Shown in pieces: positions 10,882 to 21,849 of a stretch of DNA of 64,000 nt. Below the pieces are notes generated by a model that had not been told where the DNA came from, did no database searches, and saw only the letters and a program-made list of their open reading frames with translations. The DNA is from Glycine soja (taxonomy: Eukaryota; Streptophyta; Magnoliopsida; Fabales; Fabaceae), in the NCBI RefSeq assembly GCF_004193775.1, contig NC_041019.1, positions 48,769,928-48,833,927 of the forward strand. Reading direction: 5' to 3'. Position numbers and translations under genes: made by a program. Every line of letters starts with the position of its first letter. The first letter of the stretch is position 1.

Positions 10882-12250
10882 ATTCTCCCACTTGAAGATT
10901 ATGATTGATTAAATCATATCTTCACACCATTCTCTCTTCCTTGTCATTTCATGTTGCTTACATTTTCGATAGGCCATAAGAGGATCAACACCATATAAAT
11001 ATGTCAATGCTAATTGGCTTTGTCATAACATCTGCTAGGTTTCCATTGGTGTGAATCTTTTGCATGTCTACACTTCCTTCCTCTACTACTTCTCGAACAA
11101 AGTGGTATTGAACACATATATGCTTTGTCTTGGAATGAAAGGCTAGATTCCTTGCAATGTGCAAGGCACTTTTGCTGTCATAATACACAATAGTCTTCTG
11201 TTGCTTGTTCCCAAGTTCTTCCAATAGCCTTTGAATCCAAATAGTTTCCTTGTAGGCCTCAGTAGCTGTCATGTACTCAACTTCTGTAGTAGACAGAGCT
11301 ACAATAGCCTATAATTTGGATTACCAACTCACCATCCCTCCTACAAGTGTAAACACAAACTCATCAATACGTAGACTTTTTCCTTTTATCAAGGTTACCT
11401 GCATAATTTGAATTGACATAGCTTCCAACAACAAAGTTTGGTCCTCCAAAACATAATGCAACATTTGAGGTTCCTTTGATGTATCTAAGGACCCTCTTCA
11501 TAGCACTCTAATACTCTCTACTAGGGTCTACCATTAACCTACTTTCCATTCCCACGGTTTGTGCAAAGTCTGGCCTTGTGCATATCATAGCATACATAAT
11601 GTTTCCCACCATTGATCCATACAATACACAAGACATTTCCATCCTCTCTACTTTATTACTAGGACTCATACTTGAGGATAACTTATAATTCATAGAAAGT
11701 GAGGTAGAAATCAACTTACAATCTTGCATGTCGAATCGTCACTAGACTTTCAGTAACTAATTCTTCTGAGAAAGCCAAATCTTCCTGTCTTTTCTATCTC
11801 GATGAATTTGCATCCCTAAAATCTTGTTTGTAGGTCTCAAGTTCTTCATATCTTTGTTGGGGTCTACCACCAACATGTCATCCACATTCAACAAAATGAT
11901 GAAATCATTATCATCAAACCTATTGTAGCACGTACAATGGCATGAACTTACTTTGTTGCATCCAAGGCTAACAATGAAGGAATCTAATCTCTTGTACCAG
12001 CATCTTGGCACCTACTTCAGATCGTATATACAAAGATTTGGTCAACCTACAAACCAAGTTTTCTTTTCCTTGTTCTTTAAAGCCTTTTGGTTGCAGCATA
12101 TATATTTCCTCTTCAAGTTCTCCATGGAGAAAAACAGTCTTTACATCAAGTTGTTCAAGATGTAAATCAAATGCAACATACATTCTTAGAACAACTCTAA
12201 TTGTTGTCAATCTGACAACTGGAGAAAATATTATATTGAAATATCCATTA
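10572..12250 (-). mobile_element. 5'-truncated Ty1/copia retrotransposon
   Basis: On the minus strand the order is partial reverse transcriptase (about 12250-11500), RNase H (about 11290-10960), polypurine tract CTTCAAGTGGGAGAA, then the 3' LTR. The 5' LTR, gag, protease and integrase are absent. The reading frame is broken by stops and frameshifts. The truncation point coincides with the start of the second copy of the flanking direct repeat. Confidence 0.9.
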
Positions 12251-12275
12251 ATTTTGTCGATAATTAATATCATCA
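10960..12275 (-). pseudogene. Copia RT-RNase H remnant
   Basis: RT motifs in order on the minus strand: FSPVVRLTTIRVVLRM, HLEQLDVKTVFLHGELEEEI (copia RT palm), the active-site loop LNVDDMLVV (canonical YVDD, here NVDD), and ILGMQIHRDR. A linker block follows, with MYAMICTRPDFA-like sequence. The RNase H part has AYKETIWIQRLLEELG, YYDSKSALHIARN, HSKTKHI and LADVMTKPI, the last being the usual copia C-terminal motif. Several frames must be combined, with stops between them, so it is inactive. The N-terminal half of pol is missing. Confidence 0.9.
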
Positions 12276-12594
12276 GGAACCTGATTGACCACCCATACTG
12301 AGTTCCTCCTCTTAACCATGTTTTTCATCTACAAAGACTAAAACCTAGAATGCTCATTGCTTAAGGAAATTGAATAAATTAAGTTTCACTCAAACTAATA
12401 ATATGTTATTTAAAATAATTTAGCAATAATATGTTATTTAAAATAAAATAATTATAGAAACAATATATGTATTTGAAAAATGATGTTATATTTTGCTAGA
12501 ATTTAACATTTTTAGTGAAATTTGAATTTCTTTTGTTTTATTTCCTATCATCATTATCATGATCATTTTTACCAAAATATCTTTTTATAGATCA
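12238..12594 (+). repeat. Right copy of the ~360-bp direct repeat
   Basis: Same sequence as 10205-10571 with scattered differences and small gaps. It continues past ATAGATCA into TACATTC, which looks like the uninterrupted version of the insertion site. Confidence 0.85.
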
Positions 12595-12720
12595 TACATT
12601 CTTACAAAAAATTTGAGTTATATACTAATTTTAATAATATTTTTAGGGGGTGAGACAAGAGAGATAAAGTCTAAAATAGATGCAAAATTATTTTTCTTAA
12701 CTTCTTTTAAATAAATGATA

Positions 12721-12978
12721 GGTTAAATATTTTTAGTTCCTAATCTTTTTAGGATTTATGTTTTTAATCCCTAAACTTTTTTTATTGGTCAAGGTCTAAT
12801 AGTTAATTAAGAAACTAAAACTTTTTTAATCTCTTAACTTTTATATTTTTCTGTTTTTATTTTTAGTCCATTTTTCCTTCCTTACAAAATAATTAAGGGG
12901 ATTAAAAACTATTTTAAAATAGTTTAGGGACTAGAAGCAAAAATCCTAAAAAGATTGGAAATCAAAAGATACTAAACC
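12721..12978. mobile_element. MITE with inverted repeats (GGTTAAATATTTTTAGT type)
   Basis: The left end (GGTTAAATATTTTTAGTTCC) and the right end read in reverse (GGTTTAGTATCTTTTGATTT) match imperfectly. The match continues through AATCTTTTTAGGATTT and CCCTAAAC. It is about 258 bp and non-coding. MITEs with such ends are common in legumes and are often assigned to the Mutator group. No matching target duplication was seen. Confidence 0.65.
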
Positions 12979-13190
12979 CTAAACAATAAGATTACAATTA
13001 AATTATTGGCATCTTAAAACTGGATAGTCTTATGTATGAAAATAATATAATAAATAATACATTATATCATGGTAAATTTATGACATAGTTATAAAAAAAA
13101 TGAAAAGTGTTCAATTATTAGGGCCAAAGAAAATCGCCTCAATCGCTTTTTGCTTTCCACTACCCTAAATGTCTCTCACCGTGGGAAAAT

Positions 13191-13338
13191 ATATTTTTAC
13201 AGTCGGATTTGCATCTATTCAACTTTTAAACAAACAGTTAAGATTTTCCTTTGCCTTTTGCCTATATTTTTACAGTCGGATTTGCATCTATTCAACTTTT
13301 AAACAAACAGTTAAGATTTTCTTTTGCCTTTTGCCTTT
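13191..13338. repeat. 73-bp tandem duplication
   Basis: Two near-identical adjoining copies, each containing TTTTTACAGTCGGATTTGC and CTTTTAAACAAACAGTTAAG, are offset by exactly 73 bp. A frame runs through both, but only because of this repetition. Confidence 0.95.
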
Positions 13339-13399
13339 TTCCTTTTTCTATTATTTAATTTTCTTTGTCTTTCCTAATTTACCCCCTCACCCCTCTATT

Positions 13400-13790
13400 T
13401 GCGACAATTCACCCTAACCCTTCCCCGACAACCACGGAGTGTGACGCCACCACACACGTCTCACCCAACCACCAAGGACCACCGCACTCCACCTCTCCAT
13501 CGCCATCATTGAGAGAGATGGGGTTTCGCCAGTGCTAGCGGTTTGGGAGTATGGGGTGGTGGAATTCGGTGGTTGTAGGCGAGGTTGAAATGAAGGAGCA
13601 AGATTGTCTGTAACATAGAAGGAGGGCCGCGGTAACGGACGACGGTGGCGACGGACAATTTCACCGCTGAGAGAGAAAGGGACAGGGGCAAGTAGGGAAA
13701 CACAAAGAAAACAAAGAAGAAAAAAGAGGTTTAACCGTTGATTTAGAAAACTAACTAGATCCATTATTGGTGAATTTTTAGTTTCCTCCC
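13400..13790 (-). other. GC-rich island with an unassigned open frame
   Basis: Markedly richer in G and C than its surroundings. A minus-strand frame of 116 codons (13764-13414) starts with a hydrophobic stretch (LFFLLCFLCVSLLAPV) that could be a signal peptide, then becomes Arg/Pro-rich. I recognise no domain. It could be a small secreted protein, a captured 5' exon, or chance in a GC-rich patch. Confidence 0.25.
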
Positions 13791-15119
13791 ACGTTAGCCG
13801 GTGTCATGTTCCGGATTCAACAAAAGGTCTAGTTGGAAAGTCGATATATTAGTTTAATATTCGATTTAAGTAAATTATCTAAATCATCTTGAGAATAATT
13901 AGTCAAAAAAATAGAGAGAACTGGTGGTCAAAATTGGTAAACCTAGTCAAAATCATTTAAAAATGATCACAACAGATCAATGAAAAACACTTAATATAAT
14001 GCCATTTTTTAAATGAAAAATCAATTTAAGAATTTTCCATTTTTTTTAATTCTATAAGTGTGCTTATTATTGTTAATAGACATTATTGTGTATTATTACA
14101 ACATAGGTTTAAGTACTATGATATATAATTTTGAATGTTAAAAACCTGTAAATTGATGTTTCGTTTTTAATTTTAGAGTTAAAAAAAATTAAAATATTAT
14201 GTGGGGCTATCTAACTTATGCCAGTATTCATGCAAAGAAAACTCATCTCAATCCAAATATTATTTGGTTTTAAATTGAATTTAAGTTTAAATACTATTTT
14301 AGTTCTTATCATTTAATATTTTATTTTATTTTCATCTTTGTAATTTTTTTATATTTTATTATGTTTATTTTATTTTTTATCCTTAATAATTTAATTAACA
14401 CTTTGAATAATAAAACATATTATTTAAACTATTTTAAAGATGAAAAATAACACAAACATAATTTGTAAAGTGTGCAACTCAATATTAGTCTAATTCTTAT
14501 TTTTTTTAACTATAATTTTAAATACTTGCATTGGCATGAATATTTTTATTCTTTTTCTTTAATTCTTATTTAATCAATAACATATACAACCGCAATCATG
14601 TTTTTTTGGTGTATAATTCCTAAACAATTTTTTCCATTTCATATTAAAATTAGTTGTTTGATGAAAAACAAATTTATCTCATGAATCACGATCCGAGCAT
14701 AAGTACCGATTACCAACATTCTAACATTTTCACACCTGCTTACTTTCCAAGTGTCCTGAGTTAAAGTTGTTTATTTATTAATTAGTTTTGTTAATAAGTC
14801 AAATTAGTGCTATGCTTTATGTCTGAAAGTGTAAAAGGTTTATTTGTTCACGTAATCAACTAAGTCACCAATTCCTCATATTATTAAATATTATATTTTT
14901 TTTCTCTAAAAAAATATTGTTTTGAATTCTTTAGTCAAAATCGTTTAACAGTTTCCATTAAAAAGGTTTCTAACACAATATATATATATGTTAAAAGAAC
15001 TACAAAATATTTTTCATACGAATTCTTATATTTATGATGAAATTTAATTATTTTCTAGAATTAATAAGGTAGGAATAGAATCCGTTCACATCAAATATAA
15101 GTCTAAAAGACATAAGCAA
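13791..15119. other. AT-rich intergenic DNA
   Basis: Long AT-rich spacer with no coding frame, RNA gene or clear transposon end. Confidence 0.6.
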
Positions 15120-15442
15120 AATCTACACCATTAATATATGTTAATTATACGTTTATAATATCTTAATAAATATGGTAACTTTAAGATATTTTATGATTAT
15201 CAATTAATTATAATCAATTAGATTATTTGATAGATTTAAAAAAAATATTGATAATTTTTTTTTACAAACTTATAAAAATTATTAACAAATAATATTTTCT
15301 ACAAATGTTTCATGTAATAAAGTCTATATTCTTTTTTTAGAAGAAGTGTCATGTACTAATAGTATAAAAAGTTTTATAAAGTCATCAAATCACAAATTAT
15401 CACGTTTGATAAATTTGTTGACTTTTTAAAATAATTCAAACT
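15120..15442. repeat. Left part of an older inverted-repeat element split by the Athila insertion
   Basis: The tract at about 15128-15290 (ACACCATTAATATATGTTAA, then ATCTTAATAAATATGGTAAC) reappears as reverse complement at about 29890-30075. With the retroelement and one target copy removed, the two arms would face each other a few hundred bp apart, as in a MITE. Confidence 0.6.
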
Positions 15443-15447
15443 ATGAT

Positions 15448-16721
15448 TATTAACAAATTGACAAGTATACTAATTTTATCACAAGTAATAAAGATTGAAA
15501 TGGAAGTCCAAATGTCGAATCCAGATGAACTTTGATTGTACTTAAGTGATGTAAACTCAATTACTAAGCAATGGAAAGAAAGAGAAAAAGACAGAGACAA
15601 TGAATTGTAAATGTAAAATTTGGAATAAAGCAAAGCAAAAATTAATAGAAAAAACAAATAAAAATTTAAATGTGAAAATATAGAATCAGAATGCAATAAT
15701 GTTGGGCTACTTATAATATAATGTAAAGGATTTTCTCTAATTAATGAGTTTCATGTTTTCACCCGCATCTACTGAATTATCCTATCTTTGGTTTCCCGCA
15801 CGAAGGGCTTAGTTTATTTATCTTTTTCCTCCAAATTTCTTTGCAGAGATAAAATAATAAATTGCATTAAGATAAGAGATGCAAAATTTCGTGGGCAAAA
15901 TAAATGTGAATCTATTTCTAGTAATGAATTTATTAAGTTACCCTTCCCCAGTTCTTTAGAAAATAACCATTTTTCAATGCTTTACCCTCTAAACATTATA
16001 TGGATGATCAGACCATAATAATAAATGAGCACATAGAAGAATAATGGAAACAGAATAACATCAATTAGATAATAGACAGGGAATTACATTACAAGCCTTT
16101 TTGGCCTTCAGGCGCCCAATAATGGGGATTTAGCCTCTCATAGCCATGAGAGGCTTTACACTTCAGTGGTTAATGACTAATAACAAAAAAATGGGGAATG
16201 ACTAAGGAAAGAGGTTTTCCCCTAAGGGATAGACTCAGGCTTTGGATTTCTGCACTAGAGAGCTCTGAGACTCGATGTGTCTTTTTCTTTTGTTTCCTTC
16301 TCCTTTTATAGGCATAAGGTAGCTTACTTTTCACGTTGACCTCGCGTTGAGCGTGCACTAGGCTTCTCCTTGTGGGCCTTCTTGTGCTAAGTCGGTCATG
16401 CGCGTTGAGCGAGGGCCCGCGCTGAGCGAGTCATCGCGCTAAGCCTGAAACCTCCCGCTAAGCGAGCGTTATGCGCTGAGCCTGGGTTGCACGCTGAGCG
16501 AGCTGTGCAATTCTTCCACTCTTCAATTCTTTTTCTTCCACATTTTATCGTCAAGTTCCATTTAAAACACTTTAATTCTTTTTTTTTTACTTTTGCTAAT
16601 AAAAAATTACACAAATGTTAATTTCTTCGTAATTTCATTAAAAACACTACTAAAATGAAGAAACTATTATCATTATTAGCCAAAAATGACTATCAATTTA
16701 GCTCAGATTTTGCAGTTATCA
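15448..16721 (-). repeat. 3' LTR of the Athila element
   Basis: About 1.27 kb, paired with 28241-29579. On the minus strand it starts TGATAACTGC and ends ..TTAATA (TG..CA eroded at the far end). It has a TATA box (CTATAAAAGG, about 16302-16312) and a cluster of CGCTAAGC/CGCTGAGC motifs at 16395-16505 just upstream of it. Confidence 0.92.
16395..16510. repeat. Cluster of CGCTAAGCGAG-like motifs in the LTR
   Basis: At least seven variants of CGCTGAGCGAG or CGCTAAGCGAG occur within about 115 bp, in a GC-rich patch of an otherwise AT-rich LTR. The same patch is present in the partner LTR (about 29165-29345). Confidence 0.8.
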
Positions 16722-16736
16722 ACTCCCCCAACTTAA
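16722..16736 (-). other. Polypurine tract of the Athila element
   Basis: The minus strand reads AAGTTGGGGGAGT directly before the 3' LTR start TGATAAC. In retrotransposons this primes plus-strand DNA synthesis. Confidence 0.8.
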
Positions 16737-18090
16737 AACATTTGCTTGTCCTCAAGCAAAAGACAAGTTCTAAGTGTCTCAACACATGAGATAACTGTGA
16801 ATCCTTTCAAACCTTTCGTTTCCTGATTCAGAGCTTGTATTAGTCTTGATTTTGTGATGGAAGCATGAAGAATTACACATGGAGATGAAAAAGGTTAGCA
16901 AGTAAGAACTTCATCAAGGCAAACTTACCACACTTCATTCCTCACAAGGCTAGTGTTTCTCTCAATGCACAAATGTCTCGGCTAAGGGTGTTTTTAATTT
17001 CAACAACTAAAAATGATGTTCCCAACTTTGCATTTCATCTTAGTTAATGTAATCATACACACATATTGTGGATCACTAAGGGCTTTTTAGGCTTGTAACA
17101 TGGTTGGGCTAACAAGGAACTCATGATCTTTCTTTGGATTCAAAATTAGGTTCCAAAAGAGCACCTACCTGATAACCCATGACTATATTCAAAGAGCCAA
17201 CTGCCTTTCTTTTATTCCTAATAGCACATAAATTTTATTTAGCACTTAGTTGCTATCAGCTCTTTATTTGAAACACAATTTTTTTTTCTTTAGAAATTAA
17301 ACTGGTACTGTAGCAACTTATCACACTTTACATTTGAGTGTGTGTTGTTGGTGATGTTCTTGAAACAAAATTTTTCACCTAACCAAAATTCCAACTCCCC
17401 CAAATTAAGGGTAAATTTTCCTTGACTCGTGCTCTCCTACAACCTAGGATAAGGTGGTCATTAATTTCCTTAGGCTCGGGAGAAAAAAAAACAATTAATT
17501 GCATTAGGCTCAACTGGGTGCAAGGGATTCATTCAAATAATAGGTTTGGCTATTTGGCTAAGTGACTAAGACAATCAAACAAGGCCTTGATCATTTCCAC
17601 CCTATGTATGTATTCAAACAGTCTGAGAATCACACAAAGTCAAGAAATTAAGAACAATCGTTCTCTCATAGTTATATGTTCACACATCTCACCGAACATT
17701 TATTGAAGTGCTTGGCTTACCCTACTATGATTTTCGTTCAGGCATGCTAACCTCTTTACTTTTGCTCTTTCGATTCCTACTTCCTCACTCACAATGACAC
17801 CTGCTCACAAAAATCAGAACTTTCACCATCATCTCATTAGTGCATCTCATGCATCAATTCATTGAGAACAAGTAACAACTACTTATCGATTCCCTTTGTC
17901 TATCATGCAATTTTATTTATTTAATAACTAAAATAAATAATTGTTGGAATTAAATTATCATTACTGAAAAGAAAGGTACACCAAATTTTAAACTAAAGCA
18001 AAATAAAAGAAAAACTACAGAAAGAAACATAAAAACTAAAGAAAGCCATAAAGCCAACTAAAATAAAGAAAGCAAAACAAAAGAAACTCC
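16737..18090 (-). other. 3' untranslated spacer of the Athila element
   Basis: Non-coding region between the extra 3' ORF and the polypurine tract. No further domain is recognised. Confidence 0.6.
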
Positions 18091-19341
18091 TCAGTCTTGT
18101 GTGGACCATGGGTCCCACGTGTCCTGAGCTTCTGTAACATTTGCAACATAATTAGTATCAGCTCTGGTATCTACAACATCTTTGATGCTAGAGGTCTCAC
18201 CCCCCCAATCATGTGAGGGCAGGTCTCCTGGCCAGGTGACTCGCTGAAGGAAGTCCTCTGGCGTCATGAGCGGAGGGTCCATGGCCAAGTGAGTGGAGAG
18301 ATGATGAACACTCTCAACAATGAAGCGCTGGCCTAGGTGAATGCTTCGTATCATCTAGGCTAGCGGCTCTGACTGGGAGGAGGATGGCGAAGGCTGGTGG
18401 AACTGCGGGTGGTGGGTTGGCTGGTGAAAGGACTGGAGGTGCGTTTGGTGCTGCTCTGGCTTGAACCCTCCTCGATCTTGGAAAGGTAATGGAAGGATCT
18501 GCTGGATTCCAGTAGTTCTTCCTGATGTGTGCTAAGTTGATCACATGACTGAGCGACTAAAAGGTCAAGGTGTCTGAGGTGACCCCCTGAATATCGCATA
18601 ATGTCATGATCAATGCAGGAATGCCAAGCCGGGAGGTGCTAGACTGGGCAATCTGTGTGATCTAGCCAGATATCATGTTGCCCAAGTCGATGTCCATTTG
18701 CGACACCAAAATATAGATGAGACATGCCCGATCCACATTCAGATCTGAGGTGTGAGAGAGGTGGGAGCCAAATTGAAGTAGCTTAGAACCCTCCATGTCT
18801 GAGCCAATGTAGTAAGGTCCTTCCTAAGTAGCTTCCATGAGGCTCCGTCAGTGTTAAGAATGAACTGACCGCCTGGAGTGCATAGCTTTGCCTCAATGGC
18901 CTGGTGGTCAGGGTAGTTGTGTAGGTACTAGGAGCATGTGGGGTACTCCTCCCCTTCCAGAATGACAATGAGGGTCTCTAAAAAGTCGTTCAATGTCTCA
19001 ACGTCGAATCGAATGACCTGTCCCCTGACCCTGTAGTATATAGGCGAGCCATCCTCTGGATCGTACACATATGCGTAGAATTCACGTACTAAAGCAACGT
19101 TGATCCTCTTCTCTAGGAGGCGTGTGAGCTTGCAATGCCACTGTCAGTGTTGGAGCTCCCCATAAAATTCGTCGAACATAGTGGGGGTGAGTTGTACGTT
19201 CCTCTCTGGAAGGATGTTCCAGAGGTGAACATTGTCTTGGTACATGTGCCATGCAATCTCTGAGGATAATCAGGAGGATTCCCATGCAAGCTCCCCCTCC
19301 TGAGGCTGAGCGGGCACAACACACCTTTTTCTAGCAGCCAT
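18091..19341 (-). pseudogene. Extra 3' ORF of the Athila element (plant transposon-protein domain)
   Basis: A degenerate frame on the minus strand runs from an ATG at 19341 (MAARKRCVVPA) to a stop at about 18091 (after WSTQD). It shows ILPERNVQLTPTMFDEFYGE, VALVREFYAY, YRVRGQVIRFD and ETLNDFL. This pattern occurs in a family usually annotated as putative plant transposon protein, found downstream of pol in plant Ty3 elements. In Athila-group elements this position is where an env-like ORF has been described. I cannot show a transmembrane or signal segment here, so env function is not claimed. Several stops and frameshifts make it inactive. The C-terminal half is rich in Ala/Pro/Ser. Confidence 0.65.
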
Positions 19342-19379
19342 ATGCTAAATACCGGAAACAAGGAGTATTGTTAGTAAAA

Positions 19380-20280
19380 AATTGGGGTGCAGAAAGCAAA
19401 GGTGAATTATAGCGTGGGTGCTAAGCCGCCAGAGTGCGCTTAGCACCAGTGCATAAAGTCTGTGGGCTTAGCGCGAGTGGCTCACTAAGCCCAGAAGCAC
19501 TGGAATGGAGGCTTAGCATGAGTGGGCGTTGAGCCTGTGGGGCTTAGCGCCAGGAGTTCCACTAAACCCATCTGCCTACCTTCCCATGGATGAACTCGCT
19601 AAGCGGGGCTTGCTCGCTTAGCACATTGTTAGCTGTTCTCCAGACTTCAGGAACTCGCTAAGCGTGCGATGGCAGCTTAGCGAGTTCGCACCAAAAAATT
19701 ATCCAGAACACTTTGCCCAGAACGTCTTTTCTAGCTAAGCCATAGGCACGGGCTTAGCGTGAGTGAACCTACAAAAGATCAAACACACATAAGATTTTCA
19801 ACAACTCAATAGATGTCCAACTACCTTGTATGCTTTGTGTGTGGGTTCTAACAATAAAAGGATCTCCAAAGGATGAAGTTTTGTGATGCAATGATGGTCA
19901 GTGAGTAATAACAGGAATGCAGGGGTGGTTCGCTTGAATAGTAAAGTATTGGGTGAGAACTAGAGAGAATGGGAGAGCACGAGGGAGATTTAGTTTGCAC
20001 TTAAGAGAGATGAAGGAAGGGAAAGGCTTTTGGGCAATCTCCATACTGCCTATAGTTAAAGTTTTGTAGCTTAGCGAGTGGTACTCGCCTAGCAGGCAAT
20101 ATTACAATTACTGTGCATTAATGATGCTCGTGCTTAGCGAGCCCAGCCCGCTTAGCACACCAAGGGCGATGTCCTTTGGCCTTCCCTCCCAGATTTGAAA
20201 TTCCTTTGCACTTAGCGGGAGAGTGCCTGCTAAGCATGAATCTCGCTGTGAGGGTGCTTAGCGCCTGAGTGACGTTTTTT
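19380..20280. repeat. Region of dispersed GCTTAGCG/CGCTAAGC motifs
   Basis: Between integrase and the extra ORF, about twenty copies of GCTTAGCG, CGCTAAGC or one-base variants are scattered in both orientations, often in pairs 15-40 bp apart. CGCTTAGCG-like cores are near-palindromic. The same octamer is clustered in both LTRs of this element. Function is unknown. Confidence 0.75.
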
Positions 20281-20446
20281 TCCATATATTCCTGAAAGGA
20301 AAAATAACTATGCATGAAGGAAATTAAAGGAAAAGAAAATAAAATAAAAATAGAGAAGAGAAAAGAGAAGAGGGGCAAGAATTGCTAGGTTGCCTCCCAG
20401 TAAGCGCTTCTTTAATGTCACTAGCTTGACTCGGGAACCCCTTTTT

Positions 20447-21823
20447 TTACGGGTCTTGAAGAGGGATGATGGTGGTTAGCCTCTCAATATCACCCCCATG
20501 ATAGACTTTCAGCCTCTGACCATTGACGATCCATGTCTTCTCAGGATTAGATGTGGCAGGGTTTATCAGCTCCACTATTCCAGATTGCTTTACTTCTTTG
20601 ACCACGAATGGCCCGAACCACTTGGACTTGATCTTTCCAGGAAAAAGCCGCAACCTTGAATTATACAATAATACCTATTGTCCTGGCTAAAAGGTCCTTT
20701 TTTGCAGCTTTTGGTCATGATACATCCTCATCTTCTGTTTATAAAACCTGGAGGATTCATATGCATTAAGCCTCATTTCTTCCAACTCCAGTAGCTACAA
20801 TCTTCTCTTCTCTTTGGACTATGAGCCGTCAAAATTCAGGAATTTGAGGGCCTAGTAGGCCCTATGCTCCAGCTCCACCGACAAGTGACACGCTTTCCCA
20901 TAGACCATCTGAAATGGTGGTAGGCCTAGGGGAGTCTTGAATGCGGTCTTGTATGCCCATAAGGCGTCGTCCAGCTTTGCTGCCCAATCTTTCCTTGAGG
21001 ACGCGACGGTCTCTAGGATTCTCTTTAATTCTCTATTGGACACTTATGCCTGGTCATTGGTCTGAGGATGATAACGTGAAGCCACGTTATGTCTGACATT
21101 ATAGTGGCCCATAACCTTCTGTAGTTGTGCATTGCAAAAGTGGGTCCCTCCATCGCTGATTAGTACTTTGGGAACTCCAAAGCGGGAGAAGATATTCTTC
21201 TTTAGAAACTTAATCACGACCCCGACATCATTCTTCGGAGTGGATATGACTTCCACCCATTTGGACACATAATATGCAACTACTAGGATGTATATATTCC
21301 CGTATGAGGATTGTAGAGGCCCTACAAAATCAATTCCCCAACAAGCGAAAACCTCTACCTTGATGATATTCTGCAATGGCATCTCGTTCTTCATGGAAAT
21401 TCCTCCTGTTCGCTAGCATTGGTCACAATGAAGCACATAATTATGGACATCCTTGAAAAGAGAGGGCCAGAAAAATCCGGCCTGCAATATTTTGGCAGTT
21501 GTCCCATCTCTACTATAATGGCCTCCATATGATGAACTGTGGCAATGCCATAGAATGCTTTGGGCTTCTTCTCCGGTTACACACCTCCTCAGTAAATTAT
21601 CTTCCCCTCTCTTGAATAGATGCGGATCATCCCAGACATAAAGGCAGACATCATGAAGGAACTTCTGTTGTTGATGCCAATTGAGATCCTGTGGAATGAC
21701 CCCCGTAACCTTATAATTAGAAATGTCTGCGAACCAGGGTCTTTTAGCTACCGCCAACATACGTTCGTCTGGAAATTCCTCCTTTACTTCCCTCTCATTT
21801 TTCCTCACTTCTTCATTTACCAA
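20447..21823 (-). pseudogene. Athila integrase remnant
   Basis: Integrase inserts the retrotransposon cDNA into host DNA. On the minus strand: an N-terminal HHCC zinc-binding region with HCHSSSYGGHYSRD and later HCDQC; the catalytic core with WGIDFVGPL (first Asp), LISDGGTHFCN (second Asp) and the Glu of a [11 protein letters not shown] context; and a C-terminal GPF/Y-type module with KWFGPFVV. No chromodomain follows. The core is spread over several open segments (21823-21413, 21394-21044, 21043-20852, 20668-20447) separated by stops, so it cannot be made as one protein. Confidence 0.9.
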
Positions 21824-21849
21824 CTGAGAAAGGTGGTCAACTACCTCAT

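Noticed and set aside
13169..13417. 82-codon plus-strand frame
   Set aside because: Created by the 73-bp tandem duplication and following TC-rich DNA; the repeated peptide has no family features.
16396..16614. Minus-strand Ala/Arg-rich frame in the LTR
   Set aside because: Product of the CGCTAAGC-motif cluster; the equivalent in the other LTR differs in frame.
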